64,000 bases of DNA from Streptomyces sp. M41(2017) (GTDB lineage: Bacteria > Actinomycetota > Actinomycetes > Streptomycetales > Streptomycetaceae). Both the position numbers and the translations under genes were made by a program. This document shows, one piece after another, positions 19,613-28,277 of this stretch. A model generated the notes under the pieces. That model did no database searches. It saw nothing but the letters and a program-made list of their open reading frames with translations, and was not told the origin of the DNA. Every line of letters starts with the position of its first letter. Within the stretch, counting starts at the first letter, position 1. Location: assembly GCF_002078175.1 (NCBI RefSeq), contig NZ_MWFK01000001.1, positions 5,804,368 to 5,868,367 on the forward strand. The letters are read 5' to 3'.

Positions 19613-20569
19613 GTGTCAGGAAGCCGTCTGCATCGCGTCGCCGTCCTCGTCCTCGAAGGGGCCAAACCGCTCGATGTCGGAATTGCCGCGCAGGTGTTCA
19701 CGACCCGCGCGAGCATGCCGTACGAGGTACGGGTGTGCGGCGCGGAACCCGGGCTCGTCACGGGCGGCGACGGACTGTCGTACCACGTCGCCCACGGCCT
19801 CGACGCCCTCGCGTGGGCCGACATCGTCTTCGTCCCCGGCTACCGCTCCCCCGACCGCGAGGACCCGCCGCGCGCCGTCGTCGACGCGCTGATCGCCGCC
19901 CACCGGCGAGGGGCACGGCTGGCCGCCATCTCGACCGGCGCCTTCGCCCTCGCCGCCACGGGGCTGCTCGACGGCAAGCGCGCCACGACGCACTGGCACT
20001 ACACCCGGGCGCTCGCGGCGAAGCACCCGCTCGTCCACGTCGACGAGAACGTCCTCTTCATCGACGAGGGCAGCGTGCTCACCTCGGCGGGCGCCGCCTC
20101 GGGCATCGACCTCTGTCTCCACATCCTGCGCGGCGACCTCGGTGTGGCCGCGTCGAACCACGCGGCCCGGCGCCTGGTCGCCGCTCCCTACCGCAGCGGC
20201 GGTCAGGCCCAGTACGTGCCACGCAGTGTGCCCGAGCCGCTGGGCGAACGGTTCGCCGCCACCCGCGAGTGGGCACTCCACCGGCTCGGTGAACCCCTCT
20301 CCCTCGACAGGCTCGCCGAGCACGCGGCGGTGTCACCGCGGACCTTCTCGCGGCGGTTCGCCGACGACACCGGCTACACCCCGATGCAGTGGGTGATGCG
20401 GGCCCGGATCGACATGGCGCGTGAGCTGTTGGAGCGTTCGCAGTGGAGCGTCGAGCAGATCGCCGCAGGCGTCGGCCTGGGCACGGGCGCCAATCTGCGG
20501 CTCCACTTCCAGCACATTCTCGGCACCAGCCCGAGCGAGTACCGGCGCACCTTCACCCAGGGCGAATAG
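19613..20569 (+). CDS. GlxA-family AraC regulator with DJ-1/PfpI domain
   Basis: A 318-residue protein. The N-terminal half is a DJ-1/PfpI (class I glutamine amidotransferase-like) domain: VAVLVLEGAKPLDVGIAAQVF, FVPGYRSPD, and AISTGAFALAATGLLDGK. The C-terminal half is an AraC helix-turn-helix pair: LDRLAEHAAVSPRTFSRRF and QIAAGVGLGTGANLRLHFQ. Members sense small metabolites and activate catabolic genes. No Shine-Dalgarno is seen before GTG 19613, but TACCCT ends seven bases upstream, the spacing of a leaderless -10. It precedes gap on the same strand by 114 bases, too far to claim an operon. Confidence 0.9.
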   Translation: MSGSRLHRVAVLVLEGAKPLDVGIAAQVFTTRASMPYEVRVCGAEPGLVTGGDGLSYHVAHGLDALAWADIVFVPGYRSPDREDPPRAVVDALIAAHRRGARLAAISTGAFALAATGLLDGKRATTHWHYTRALAAKHPLVHVDENVLFIDEGSVLTSAGAASGIDLCLHILRGDLGVAASNHAARRLVAAPYRSGGQAQYVPRSVPEPLGERFAATREWALHRLGEPLSLDRLAEHAAVSPRTFSRRFADDTGYTPMQWVMRARIDMARELLERSQWSVEQIAAGVGLGTGANLRLHFQHILGTSPSEYRRTFTQGE

Positions 20570-20683
20570 CCCCGCCACCCGCTGGCGCGATCCTTGCGGA
20601 CCATGGCGATCTCGCCGGTGTCACGGCGGCGCCGCGCGAGCGAGGCTGGGAGGGAACCCGCAGGGACCGGAAGGACACCACTC

Positions 20684-21682
20684 ATGACTCGCATCGCCAT
20701 CAACGGATTCGGCCGCATCGGACGCAACGTGCTGCGCGCGCTGCTCGAACGCGACACCAAGCTGGAGGTCGTCGCCGTCAACGACCTCACCGAGCCGGCC
20801 GCGCTCGCCCGGCTCCTCGCCTTCGACTCGACGTCCGGCCGCCTCGGCCGACCCGTGACCGTCGACGGGGACACCCTGGTGGTCGACGGCCACCGCATCA
20901 AGGTGCTCGCCGAGCGCGAGCCGGCTCAGCTGCCCTGGGCGGAACTCGGCGTCGACGTCGTCCTGGAGGCGACCGGCCGCTTCACGTCGGCCGCGGCGGC
21001 CCGCGCGCACCTCGACGCCGGCGCCAGGAAGGTCCTCGTCAGCGCGCCGTCCGACGGCGCCGACGTCACGCTCGCGTTCGGCGTGAACAACGACGCCTAC
21101 GACGCGGCCACCCACACGATCGTCTCGAACGCGTCGTGCACCACCAACGCGCTCGCCCCGCTGGCCGCCGTCCTCGACGAACTCGCCGGTATCGAGCACG
21201 GCTTCATGACGACCGTGCACGCCTACACCCAGGAGCAGAACCTCCAGGACGGCCCGCACCGCGACCCCCGCCGCGCCCGTGCCGCCGGCGTCAACATCGT
21301 GCCGACGACGACCGGCGCCGCCAAGGCGATCGGGCTGGTGCTGCCGAACCTCGAGGGCAAGCTGTCCGGCGACTCGATCCGCGTGCCCGTCCCGGTGGGC
21401 TCGATCGTCGAGCTGAACACGACCGTGGCCCGCGACGTGACGCGTGACGAGGTCCTGGCCGCCTACCGCACGGCGGCGGAGGGCCCGCTCGCCGGCGTCC
21501 TGGAGTACTCCGAGGACGCCCTCGTGTCGTCCGACATCACGGGCAACCCGGCCTCGTCGATCTTCGACTCGGCCCTCACCCGCGTCGACGGCCGCCACAT
21601 CAAGGTCGTCGCCTGGTACGACAACGAGTGGGGCTTCTCCAACCGCGTGATCGACACGCTCCAGCTCCTCGCCGCGAGCTGA
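20684..21682 (+). CDS. gap: Glyceraldehyde-3-phosphate dehydrogenase
   Basis: A 332-residue type I GAPDH. The NAD-binding start is IAINGFGRIGRNVLR; the catalytic cysteine lies in SNASCTTNALAPL (about residue 152); the ending includes WYDNEWGFSNR. It converts glyceraldehyde-3-phosphate to 1,3-bisphosphoglycerate in the cytoplasm. ATG 20684 gives the standard length, with AAGGA about ten bases upstream. Streptomycetes have several gap genes; the main glycolytic one usually sits beside pgk and tpiA, so this solitary copy is probably a paralogue. Confidence 0.95.
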   Translation: MTRIAINGFGRIGRNVLRALLERDTKLEVVAVNDLTEPAALARLLAFDSTSGRLGRPVTVDGDTLVVDGHRIKVLAEREPAQLPWAELGVDVVLEATGRFTSAAAARAHLDAGARKVLVSAPSDGADVTLAFGVNNDAYDAATHTIVSNASCTTNALAPLAAVLDELAGIEHGFMTTVHAYTQEQNLQDGPHRDPRRARAAGVNIVPTTTGAAKAIGLVLPNLEGKLSGDSIRVPVPVGSIVELNTTVARDVTRDEVLAAYRTAAEGPLAGVLEYSEDALVSSDITGNPASSIFDSALTRVDGRHIKVVAWYDNEWGFSNRVIDTLQLLAAS

Positions 21683-21696
21683 CCGAGGACGAACGA

Positions 21697-21745
21697 CACC
21701 CCGGCGGGCCCCGGCGGAACGGGGGAGCAGGCGAGCGCCGGGGTG
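21697..21745. terminator. Terminator between convergent gap and glutamate-cysteine ligase genes
   Basis: A 10-bp perfect repeat CACCCCGGCG/CGCCGGGGTG with a GC-rich interior that can fold further; 14 bases after the gap stop. Confidence 0.55.
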
Positions 21746-21799
21746 CCCCTCGGGAAGGGCCGGGGCGCACCGACGGCCCGGTCGACCCGCGCGGTCTCC

Positions 21800-23278
21800 T
21801 CAGTCCACCGGCCAGGTGTGGACCGGGGCGTTGAGATGCATGTAGTCGATGTACTGCCGGGTCATGAGCCGCAGGGCCTCGTGGCGGTCCTGGTGGCCCG
21901 AGGCCTCGAGGTGGTGCAGCATCTCCTTCTGCCAGACCGCGCCGTTGCGCGCGGTGACGCACCGCTGCTCGATGATGCCGAGCAACGGTTCCCGCCAGGC
22001 CGCGTCCATGCCCGAGCGCTCCAGGCCCTGGTGGGCCAGCGGCAGCAGTCTGCGCAGGACGAGTTCGGGCACCGGGACCTCGCCGGTTCCGGGCCAGTAC
22101 AGGCGGGCGTCGATGCCGTGCCGTGCCGCCGCGTGCAGGTTGTCCTCCGCGGCGGAGAAGGACATCCGTGACCAGACCGGCCGGTCCTCGTCGACGAGCG
22201 CGCGGGTGAGGCCGTAGTAGAAGGCCCCGTTGGCGAGAGTGTCGGCGACCGTCGGGCCCGCGGGCAGTACGCGGTTCTCCACCCGCAGGTGCGGCCTGCC
22301 CTGGACGACCGCGTACACCGGACGGTTCCAGCGGTAGATCGTGCCGTTGTGCAGGGTCAGTTCGCCGAGATCCGGAATGTCGCCGCGGTCCAGCATCCCC
22401 GTGGGGTCCTGGTCCTCGCACAGGGGCAGCAGGGCAGGGAAGTAGCGGAGGTTCTCCTCGAAGAGGTCGAAGACGCTGTTGATCCACCGCTCCCCGAACC
22501 AGACCCGGGGCCGTACGCCCTGGGCCTTGATCTCCTGCGGACGGGTGTCCGTCGCCTGCTCGAAGAGCGGGATGCGTGTCTCGTGTGCCAGTTCCTTGCC
22601 GAACAGGAACGGAGAGTTGGCGGCGAGCGCGACCTGCACCCCGGCGATCGCCTGCGCCGCGTTCCAGTAGCCGGCGAACTCCTCGGGCGACACCTGGAGA
22701 TGGAACTGCGTGCTCGTGCAAGCGGCTTCCGGCGTGATGGTCTCCGCGTAGGTCCGCAACCGGTCGACGCCGTCCACCTCGATGAGCAGGTCCTCACCGC
22801 GTGCCGCGAAGACCTGCTCGTTGATCAGCTGGTAACGGGCGTTCTCCGACAGGGCCTTCGGGCCCACGTCCTCCTCGCGCAGGGTGGGGAGGATACCGAC
22901 CATGATCAGGTGGACTCCCATGGTCCTGGCGCGTTCGTCGGCGTGGTTCAGCGCGGCGCGGATCTCCTCCTCCCAGGCGTCGGGACCGCCCGCGGTCAGC
23001 CGCCGGGGCGGCACGTTGATCTCCAGGTTGAACCGGCCCAACTCGGAGTCCCAGGCCGGATCCGCGATCGCGTCGAGCACGTCGCTGTTCCGCATGGCCG
23101 GGTCGCCCTCGGCGTCGGTCAGGTTCAGCTCTATCTCCAGGCCCACCTGGGGCCGCTCCGCGTCGAACCGTGACTCGCGCAGCATCTGCGCGAAGGCGTC
23201 GAGGCACTCCTGCATCTTGATGCGGTACTGGCGTCGGTCCTCGCGGGTGAAGACCAGCGCCGGAACATCTCGCCCCAT
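21800..23278 (-). CDS. Glutamate-cysteine ligase family protein (GCS2)
   Basis: A 492-residue ATP-dependent carboxylate-amine ligase of the GCS2 family. Visible blocks include VGLEIELNLTD near residue 47, NLEINVPPRRL, CTSTQFHLQVSPEEF, ANSPFLFGKEL, and LHNGTIYRWNRPVY followed by RVENRVLPAGPT. The EIE and histidine/arginine blocks are those of the ATP-grasp-like gamma-glutamylcysteine synthetase fold. Actinobacteria use mycothiol, not glutathione; homologues make gamma-glutamylcysteine, for instance for ergothioneine (EgtA). No other ergothioneine genes flank it, so the physiological product is unsettled. GGGAGGG three bases before ATG 23278 supports the start. Confidence 0.85.
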   Translation of the reverse strand: MGRDVPALVFTREDRRQYRIKMQECLDAFAQMLRESRFDAERPQVGLEIELNLTDAEGDPAMRNSDVLDAIADPAWDSELGRFNLEINVPPRRLTAGGPDAWEEEIRAALNHADERARTMGVHLIMVGILPTLREEDVGPKALSENARYQLINEQVFAARGEDLLIEVDGVDRLRTYAETITPEAACTSTQFHLQVSPEEFAGYWNAAQAIAGVQVALAANSPFLFGKELAHETRIPLFEQATDTRPQEIKAQGVRPRVWFGERWINSVFDLFEENLRYFPALLPLCEDQDPTGMLDRGDIPDLGELTLHNGTIYRWNRPVYAVVQGRPHLRVENRVLPAGPTVADTLANGAFYYGLTRALVDEDRPVWSRMSFSAAEDNLHAAARHGIDARLYWPGTGEVPVPELVLRRLLPLAHQGLERSGMDAAWREPLLGIIEQRCVTARNGAVWQKEMLHHLEASGHQDRHEALRLMTRQYIDYMHLNAPVHTWPVD

Positions 23279-23496
23279 CGGCCCTCCCGGGTCTCACCCC
23301 ACGGACACATCTCCCCTCCAGCCTCGCACCGCGAAGCCGGTCCGACCATGCGAGAGAGGGTGCGCCCCCGTCGGCGGGGTGTGACCGGACACCGGTGCCG
23401 CAGGATCCGGCCCCGCTGCGGCGCCCTGCCTCCCCGCCGGTCCGATCACGTCGGGCCGGGGTGACGCACCTCAACCGGCTCCCGCCGTCCGGCCGT

Positions 23497-23820
23497 TCAG
23501 AACCAGGAGGTGATGCGTCCGCGACCGCCGGCCTTCATCCAGCGTCGTACCAGCCGGACGGCCTGGATGACGGTGAGCGGCCACAGGATCGCGAAGCACC
23601 ACAGGACGGCGGGCTGGGACGTGCGGTAGCCGACGACGGCGAGAAAAACGGAGCAGATCAGCATCAGCACGATCGAGAGCGGGAGCCACGACCGGCGGGC
23701 CGGGGTGGGAGGCTGGTCCGGTCCGACGTGGTCGTGCCGCAGCCCTTCCTCGATCTCCGCGAGCGCGGCGCGTTCGAGCGGAGACAGCCGGACAGCGTCC
23801 CGGTGGTCCTTCTCGTCCAC
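23497..23820 (-). CDS. DUF3040 membrane protein
   Basis: A 107-residue actinobacterial protein. It begins with the DUF3040 landmark LSPLERAALAEIEEGLRHD, then has two membrane helices (WLPLSIVLMLICSVFLAVVG and PAVLWCFAILWPLTVIQAV). Function unknown. GTG start at 23820 with AGGAG upstream. It is transcribed in the same direction as the Asp23 gene, 136 bases downstream of it. Confidence 0.8.
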   Translation of the reverse strand: MDEKDHRDAVRLSPLERAALAEIEEGLRHDHVGPDQPPTPARRSWLPLSIVLMLICSVFLAVVGYRTSQPAVLWCFAILWPLTVIQAVRLVRRWMKAGGRGRITSWF

Positions 23821-23956
23821 GGCGACACACCTCCTGAGGATTCTTCGTGCGAAGCGGGGCTCTCGGGGTGCCCGGCAAGGACTGGACCGGATGCTCGGTG
23901 AGCGGGGGAGGGTCCCTCGGAGCGATCGTCGCGGCGATCGGCGGAGGGGTGCCGGG

Positions 23957-24433
23957 TCACGTCACGCGGCTCTCCGACTGCGGTGTGTCGTCCTCTTCGT
24001 CGGGCAGATGGACGTCGCCGACGGCGAGGTTGACCTCCACGACCTCCAGGCCGGTCATCCGCTCCACGGCCGAGATCACGTCGGTACGTACGCCGGTGGC
24101 CACATCCGCGATGGGATACCCGTAGTCGACGACCAGGTCGAGGTCCACCGCCGCCTGGCGCTCACCCACCTCGACGCTCACTCCACGGCTCGCTCCGGGA
24201 CGTCCGACGGGGACCCGGTCGCGCACGGATCCGAGCGTTCGCGCCATGCCGCTGCCCAGGCTGTGCACGCCCACGGAATCCCGCGCGGCCGCTGCGGCGA
24301 TCTTCTCCACCACACTGTCGGCGATGGTGGTCCGCCCCCGGCCGGCCGGATCACCCTTGCCTCCGGAGCCGGAACGGGTCGACTTGTCGGTCTGGTTCTT
24401 GCTGGTCGCGGGGCTGCTGCTCAGGTCCGTCAT
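23957..24433 (-). CDS. Asp23/Gls24-family envelope stress protein
   Basis: A 158-residue protein. After a polar N-terminus of about 45 residues the Asp23 domain follows: TTIADSVVEKIAAAAARDSVGVHSL, then VDLDLVVDYGYPIADVATGVR and MTGLEVVEVNLAVGDVHL. Members coat or anchor at the membrane and respond to cell-envelope or alkaline stress. A strong GGAGGAGGT five bases before ATG 24433 fixes the start. Confidence 0.88.
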   Translation of the reverse strand: MTDLSSSPATSKNQTDKSTRSGSGGKGDPAGRGRTTIADSVVEKIAAAAARDSVGVHSLGSGMARTLGSVRDRVPVGRPGASRGVSVEVGERQAAVDLDLVVDYGYPIADVATGVRTDVISAVERMTGLEVVEVNLAVGDVHLPDEEDDTPQSESRVT

Positions 24434-24727
24434 CGAGACCTCCTCCATACGGAGACGTACGAAGTGCCCGGCCATATAACGGGCACGCCCTAGTGGCTAT
24501 CGTCACACAAACGGAGTAATTCGTGCGATAGGAGAGAAAAGGTGCGAAACGCCGATCGATCTGCAAGAGCACGCTCAGGCAGGTCGATCCCGCCGTCGCT
24601 TGCCCTACCTGAAGTAACAAGATCAAAATGCCGGTGGGCGCCTCGGGCAACTATGCGGGACGCTCTTCACCCTCCCCCCTCGCGCGCCGTGTGAGCCCGG
24701 CGTGTCCCCCCGCGTCAGGAGCCCAGG
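24434..24727. other. A/T-rich intergenic region upstream of Asp23 gene
   Basis: About 290 bases, much richer in A/T than its surroundings. It holds the leftward Asp23 promoter (a CCCG-TTATATGGC-CGGGC dyad lies at about 24468-24486). On the plus strand GGAGAGAAAA precedes a GTG at 24542 that opens a 50-codon frame; its codon use is not clearly coding, so I do not call it a gene. Confidence 0.4.
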
Positions 24728-24916
24728 ATGCAGACCCCCGATGACGCCCTCGATCAGGCGCGCAGGTCGTACGACGAGCACCTGAACTCCTGCCGCCAGT
24801 GCGCCGCGGACCGGACGCCGTGCGCCGTCGCCAAGCACCTCAGGCGCGTCTGCAACAGCCTCGACCTCGCCGCCCGACGCGGCGCCCCGGGAGGTCCCGC
24901 CCCGCGGACGCGATGA
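24728..24916 (+). CDS. Small cysteine-rich hypothetical protein
   Basis: A 62-residue protein with four cysteines in CRQCAADRTPC...VCN, a possible small metal site. Third codon positions are almost all G or C, and AGGAG lies nine bases before the ATG, so it is probably real. I do not recognise a family; the pattern recalls anti-sigma zinc-binding segments but has no HxxxC signature. It lies 51 bases before the MhuD-like gene on the same strand. Confidence 0.6.
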   Translation: MQTPDDALDQARRSYDEHLNSCRQCAADRTPCAVAKHLRRVCNSLDLAARRGAPGGPAPRTR

Positions 24917-24967
24917 GCGGTGCGGCCCTTCGGGGGTGGCCCTGTCGCCGTGCGGCAGGATGGGGTC

Positions 24968-25297
24968 ATGAGCGTAGTCAAGATCAACGTACTGACCGTC
25001 CCTGCCGAGCAGCGGGAGACATTGGAGAAGCGCTTCGCCTCGCGGGCCCACGCGGTGGAGGGCTCCGACGGGTTCGAGTGGTTCGAGCTGTTGCGGCCCC
25101 TCGAAGGCACCGACAGCTATCTCGTCTACACCCGCTGGCGTGACGAGGAGTCCTTCCAGGCCTGGATGGAGGGCCCGATGCAGGCCGCCCACCAGGGTGG
25201 TGCCGCCTCTGGCGGCGAGCGTCCTCGGCCCGCCGCGAGCGGATCCACGCTGTGGTCCTTCGAGGTCGTGCAGCAGGCCGCTCCGGCCAAGCCGTAG
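24968..25297 (+). CDS. MhuD/IsdG-like haem-degrading monooxygenase
   Basis: A 109-residue ABM-fold protein. It closely follows the mycobacterial haem-degrading enzyme MhuD: SVVKINVLTVPA at the start, LEKRFASRAHAVE, GFEWFELLRP and ESFQAWMEGP. The three residues known to matter in MhuD fall at identical positions here, Asn 7, Trp 66 and the haem-ligand His 75 (MQAAHQG). This supports haem cleavage for iron release in the cytoplasm, without needing haem oxygenase. Other ABM proteins act on polyketides, but the residue match argues for haem. It ends at a strong hairpin. Confidence 0.85.
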   Translation: MSVVKINVLTVPAEQRETLEKRFASRAHAVEGSDGFEWFELLRPLEGTDSYLVYTRWRDEESFQAWMEGPMQAAHQGGAASGGERPRPAASGSTLWSFEVVQQAAPAKP

Positions 25298-25331
25298 CCG
25301 CTGCGCCGTCGCGGGGGTGTGACCTCCCGCG

Positions 25332-25372
25332 GGAAGGTCAACCGCGGTGCGCGTCGCGGCGGTTGACCTTCC
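25332..25372. terminator. Bidirectional terminator between MhuD-like and mannosyltransferase genes
   Basis: A perfect 14-bp inverted repeat GGAAGGTCAACCGC with complement around a 13-base loop. Its right arm touches the mannosyltransferase stop codon. Confidence 0.7.
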
Positions 25373-26811
25373 TAGGGCACGCCCAGCTCGAACAGCACGT
25401 ATCCGGCGTAGGAGCCGGAGGCGAGTGCCGCGAGGCCGAGGACCGTGCACAGCACCGGTGTGCCGAGGCGGCGCATGGCGGTGGCGCAGGGGATCAACAG
25501 CGGGAAGGCGGGGAGCAGATAGCGGGAGACGTTGCCGAAGATCTGCTGGCTTCCCAGGACGAGCGCCATCGTCAGCACGGTGTACGCGACCAGGACCGGC
25601 GGCGGGCGCAACCGCAGGAGCAGAGGCAGGGCGAGCAGGCCGAGCAGAACCGTGGCGGCGCCGACGAGGTCCTCGTAGGGGTACGCGAAGAGGTAGTCGA
25701 AGTGGCCGACCGGGAGCGATGTGAAGACGTCGAAGGTCTGCCGCCCGTAGTCGAACGTGTGGGCCCAGGCGCCTTTCTGGAGCGCGAAGTAGCCGCCGTA
25801 GTCGCCCATCCGGTGCCCCACCCAGCCGAGATGGCCGGCCAGACCGAGCGGAGCGATCGCGACGGCCGCGAGGGGCCGCAGGACCGGACCTCGGCGTCGT
25901 CTTCCGTCCGGGGCAGGCAGGCAGCCCCACCGGCGTGCTTCGCGGTGGTGGCGGCGCAGTTCCAGCAGGACGGCGAGTGCCAGCGCGGCGATGAGGGCGG
26001 TGGCCGTCGGACGCGTGAGACCGGCCAGGCAGGTCAGGAGGCCCGCGGTGAGCCAGTTGCGGCGCATGACGGCGTGACAGGCCCACGCGGCGAGGGCGAT
26101 GTAGAGGGATTCCGAGTAGCCGGACCACTCCGTGCCCGATCCGGGCCACACGGCGAAGAGCCCGGCGGCGGCCAGCCCGGCACGGGTGCCGCTGACGCGG
26201 GACGTCACGGCGTGGATGCCCAGCGCCGCGACGAACGAGGCGACGATCGAGACGGTCAGTCCGGCGCCGAACAGGCCCAGTCCCGTGACGGAGGAGACCA
26301 GGCGCATGAGGGCGGGATACAGCGGGAAGAACGCTGCGGAGTTGCCCTCCAAGGTGATCAGGCCGGTGGCGCCGGGGACCGGGACGAGCGCCGGGTGGTA
26401 GCCGTGCGCGGCGATCTGCTGGTACCACCAGCCGTCCCAGGTGGCGAGGACGTCCCAGGTGTGGGCGCCGCCCCCGAAGCGGGGATGCTTCCGCCGGAAG
26501 TCGCCGGTCGAGTCGAGCAGGAACATGAAGACGCAGAAGCCGGTCAGCTTCAGCGTGCCGTACAGGGCGAGGACCGGCACATGAGGCCGCACCGACCGGC
26601 ACAGTCTCTCCGACGCCTCCTGGGCGCGGAGCCGGAGCGGGGTGTCGCCCTCGTGCGGTTCGTCGGCGTTCGGTGCCGGGTGCAGGGCTCTGACACTCGG
26701 CGGAGTTCTCCTGTCCGGTCGCGGGGCGGCCAAGGGGCGGTGTCCTCCGCCGGGGCGGGAGATGCCGTCCTCGTTCGGTGAAGTCCCGGCTCGGGCGGGA
26801 GGGTTGATCAT
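25372..26811 (-). CDS. PIG-V-like integral membrane mannosyltransferase
   Basis: A 479-residue polytopic protein with about eight to ten membrane helices after an 80-residue polar N-terminus. The catalytic-side loop has WDVLATWDGWWYQQIAAHGY and AAFFPLYPALMRL, the two landmarks of the PIG-V type (Asp-containing WDxxxY and FFPL motifs), with further helices such as TVSIVASFVAALGIHAV. Such actinobacterial enzymes use polyprenyl-phosphate-mannose to glycosylate lipids or exported proteins. Its ATG overlaps the TGA of the GT2 gene, which may supply the polyprenyl-phosphate sugar donor. Confidence 0.82.
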   Translation of the reverse strand: MINPPARAGTSPNEDGISRPGGGHRPLAAPRPDRRTPPSVRALHPAPNADEPHEGDTPLRLRAQEASERLCRSVRPHVPVLALYGTLKLTGFCVFMFLLDSTGDFRRKHPRFGGGAHTWDVLATWDGWWYQQIAAHGYHPALVPVPGATGLITLEGNSAAFFPLYPALMRLVSSVTGLGLFGAGLTVSIVASFVAALGIHAVTSRVSGTRAGLAAAGLFAVWPGSGTEWSGYSESLYIALAAWACHAVMRRNWLTAGLLTCLAGLTRPTATALIAALALAVLLELRRHHREARRWGCLPAPDGRRRRGPVLRPLAAVAIAPLGLAGHLGWVGHRMGDYGGYFALQKGAWAHTFDYGRQTFDVFTSLPVGHFDYLFAYPYEDLVGAATVLLGLLALPLLLRLRPPPVLVAYTVLTMALVLGSQQIFGNVSRYLLPAFPLLIPCATAMRRLGTPVLCTVLGLAALASGSYAGYVLFELGVP

Positions 26812-28154
26812 CGCGGGCCTCCCGATGTGCCGTTGCCGGGGGCGGTCGTGGGGAACACCCAGGTGCGCAGGAGCGCGAACCGCAGCAGCGTCGCCGCCAG
26901 GTTGGCGCCGACCAGGACGGCGATCTCGGTTGCCTGTCCCGGGGCCTGTGCCCAGCGGTGCAGAGCGGCCAGTGAGCCACTGGTCAACGCGAGCCCCATG
27001 CCGAGGACGGCCAGCCCCTTCACCTGGTGGCGCAGCGCACCGCCGCCGCGCAGACCGAAGGTGAACCGCCGGTTCGCGGCGGTGTTGGCGAGGGCGCACA
27101 CCAGCAACGCCCAGGCGTTGGCGGCCTGCGGCCCCGTCACCGGACGCAGTGCCGCGTAGAGGAGTACGTATCCGACGGTGCTGGCCACGCCGACGCCGGC
27201 GAACCGCAGCAGCTGCGCCGTGAGGGAGTCCGGGGGCACGGCGTCCGCCGACCGCCCCAACCTGGCCGTGGGCAGGGTTCCGCGGGCCAGCGCGCGGCCG
27301 ATCCTGGCGATGCCCCGCAGGTCGGCCACGACGGTGGAGACCAGGTCGACCCGGCTGTCGGGGTCGTCCACCCAGTCGACCGGCACCTCGTGGATACGGA
27401 GCCCGGCGCGCTCGGCGATCACCAGCAGTTCGGTGTCGAAGAACCAGGCGGAGTCCTCGACCAGGGGCAGCAGCCGTTCGGCGACGTCGCTGCGCACGGC
27501 CTTGAACCCGCACTGGGCGTCGGAGAAGCCGACCGCGAGGGTGGAGCGCAGGAGGGCGTTGTAGCCGCGGGAGATGATCTCGCGGCGGGGGCCGCGGACG
27601 ACGCGCGAGCCTCTGGCGAGACGAGTGCCGATGGCGATGTCGGAGTGACCCGAGATCAAGGGGGCGACCAGAGGGAGGAGCGCGTTCAGTTCGGTGGACA
27701 GATCCACGTCCAGGTACGCGAGCACCGGCGCCCGCGAGGCCGACCAGGCGGTACGCAGGGCTCGGCCGCGCCCCTTCTCCTCCAGGCGGATCCACCGGGC
27801 CTCGGGCAGTTCGGCGGCCAGCCGGGCGGCGATCAGCGGTGTGGCGTCGGTACTGGCGTTGTCGGCGACGGTGATGCGGAAGGGGTACGGAAAGGTCTCG
27901 CGCAGGTGGGCGTGGAGCCGCCGCACGCCGGGCTCCAGGTCGGTCTCCTCGTTGAAGACGGGAACGACCACGTCGAGGACGGGCTCCGTGTGGTCCGCGG
28001 GCAGGGGGAGTCGGGCGGGCCGGGGGTACGGGGGCCGCCGCTCCCCGTGCGGCCGTTCGTCGCGGTGTCGGTCCATGGGCGGGCGCTCCTGAGGGGGGTC
28101 GTGCAGGATCGCCCGGGTGGGGAGGTCCACGGGAGCGGAACTCGGTGTCTTCAT
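26808..28154 (-). CDS. GT2 glycosyltransferase fused to a GtrA-like membrane domain
   Basis: About 448 residues. A cytoplasmic GT2 (DPM1-like) domain spans residues about 60-290: VLDVVVPVFNEE, ADNASTDAT, YLDVDLSTEL with the metal-binding DxD, and DAQCGFKAVRSD. The C-terminal 140 residues hold four helices of the GtrA/DPMS type (LLRFAGVGVASTVGYVLLY, ANAWALLVCALANTAANRRF). This builds and flips polyprenyl-phosphate-linked sugar, usually mannose. Start is ATG 28154 (GTG 28157 is adjacent); a shorter start at MDRHRDER is possible. Four-base overlap with the PIG-V-like gene means the donor and its user are cotranslated. Confidence 0.87.
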   Translation of the reverse strand: MKTPSSAPVDLPTRAILHDPPQERPPMDRHRDERPHGERRPPYPRPARLPLPADHTEPVLDVVVPVFNEETDLEPGVRRLHAHLRETFPYPFRITVADNASTDATPLIAARLAAELPEARWIRLEEKGRGRALRTAWSASRAPVLAYLDVDLSTELNALLPLVAPLISGHSDIAIGTRLARGSRVVRGPRREIISRGYNALLRSTLAVGFSDAQCGFKAVRSDVAERLLPLVEDSAWFFDTELLVIAERAGLRIHEVPVDWVDDPDSRVDLVSTVVADLRGIARIGRALARGTLPTARLGRSADAVPPDSLTAQLLRFAGVGVASTVGYVLLYAALRPVTGPQAANAWALLVCALANTAANRRFTFGLRGGGALRHQVKGLAVLGMGLALTSGSLAALHRWAQAPGQATEIAVLVGANLAATLLRFALLRTWVFPTTAPGNGTSGGPR

Positions 28155-28277
28155 CACGTTTCGTCCTGTTCTGTGCGCTGTCGCCGGACAGGCGGAAGCG
28201 GCTCGCGGTCCGGCGGCGATCAGGAGGTCCGGGCCCGAGCGCGGCGGCTACGGGAGAGGGGGCGTGGTGGGTGGGGG

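Noticed and set aside
24542..24694. 50-codon frame with GGAG before GTG
   Set aside because: Codon bias is weak and product is Arg/Pro-rich; no supporting context.
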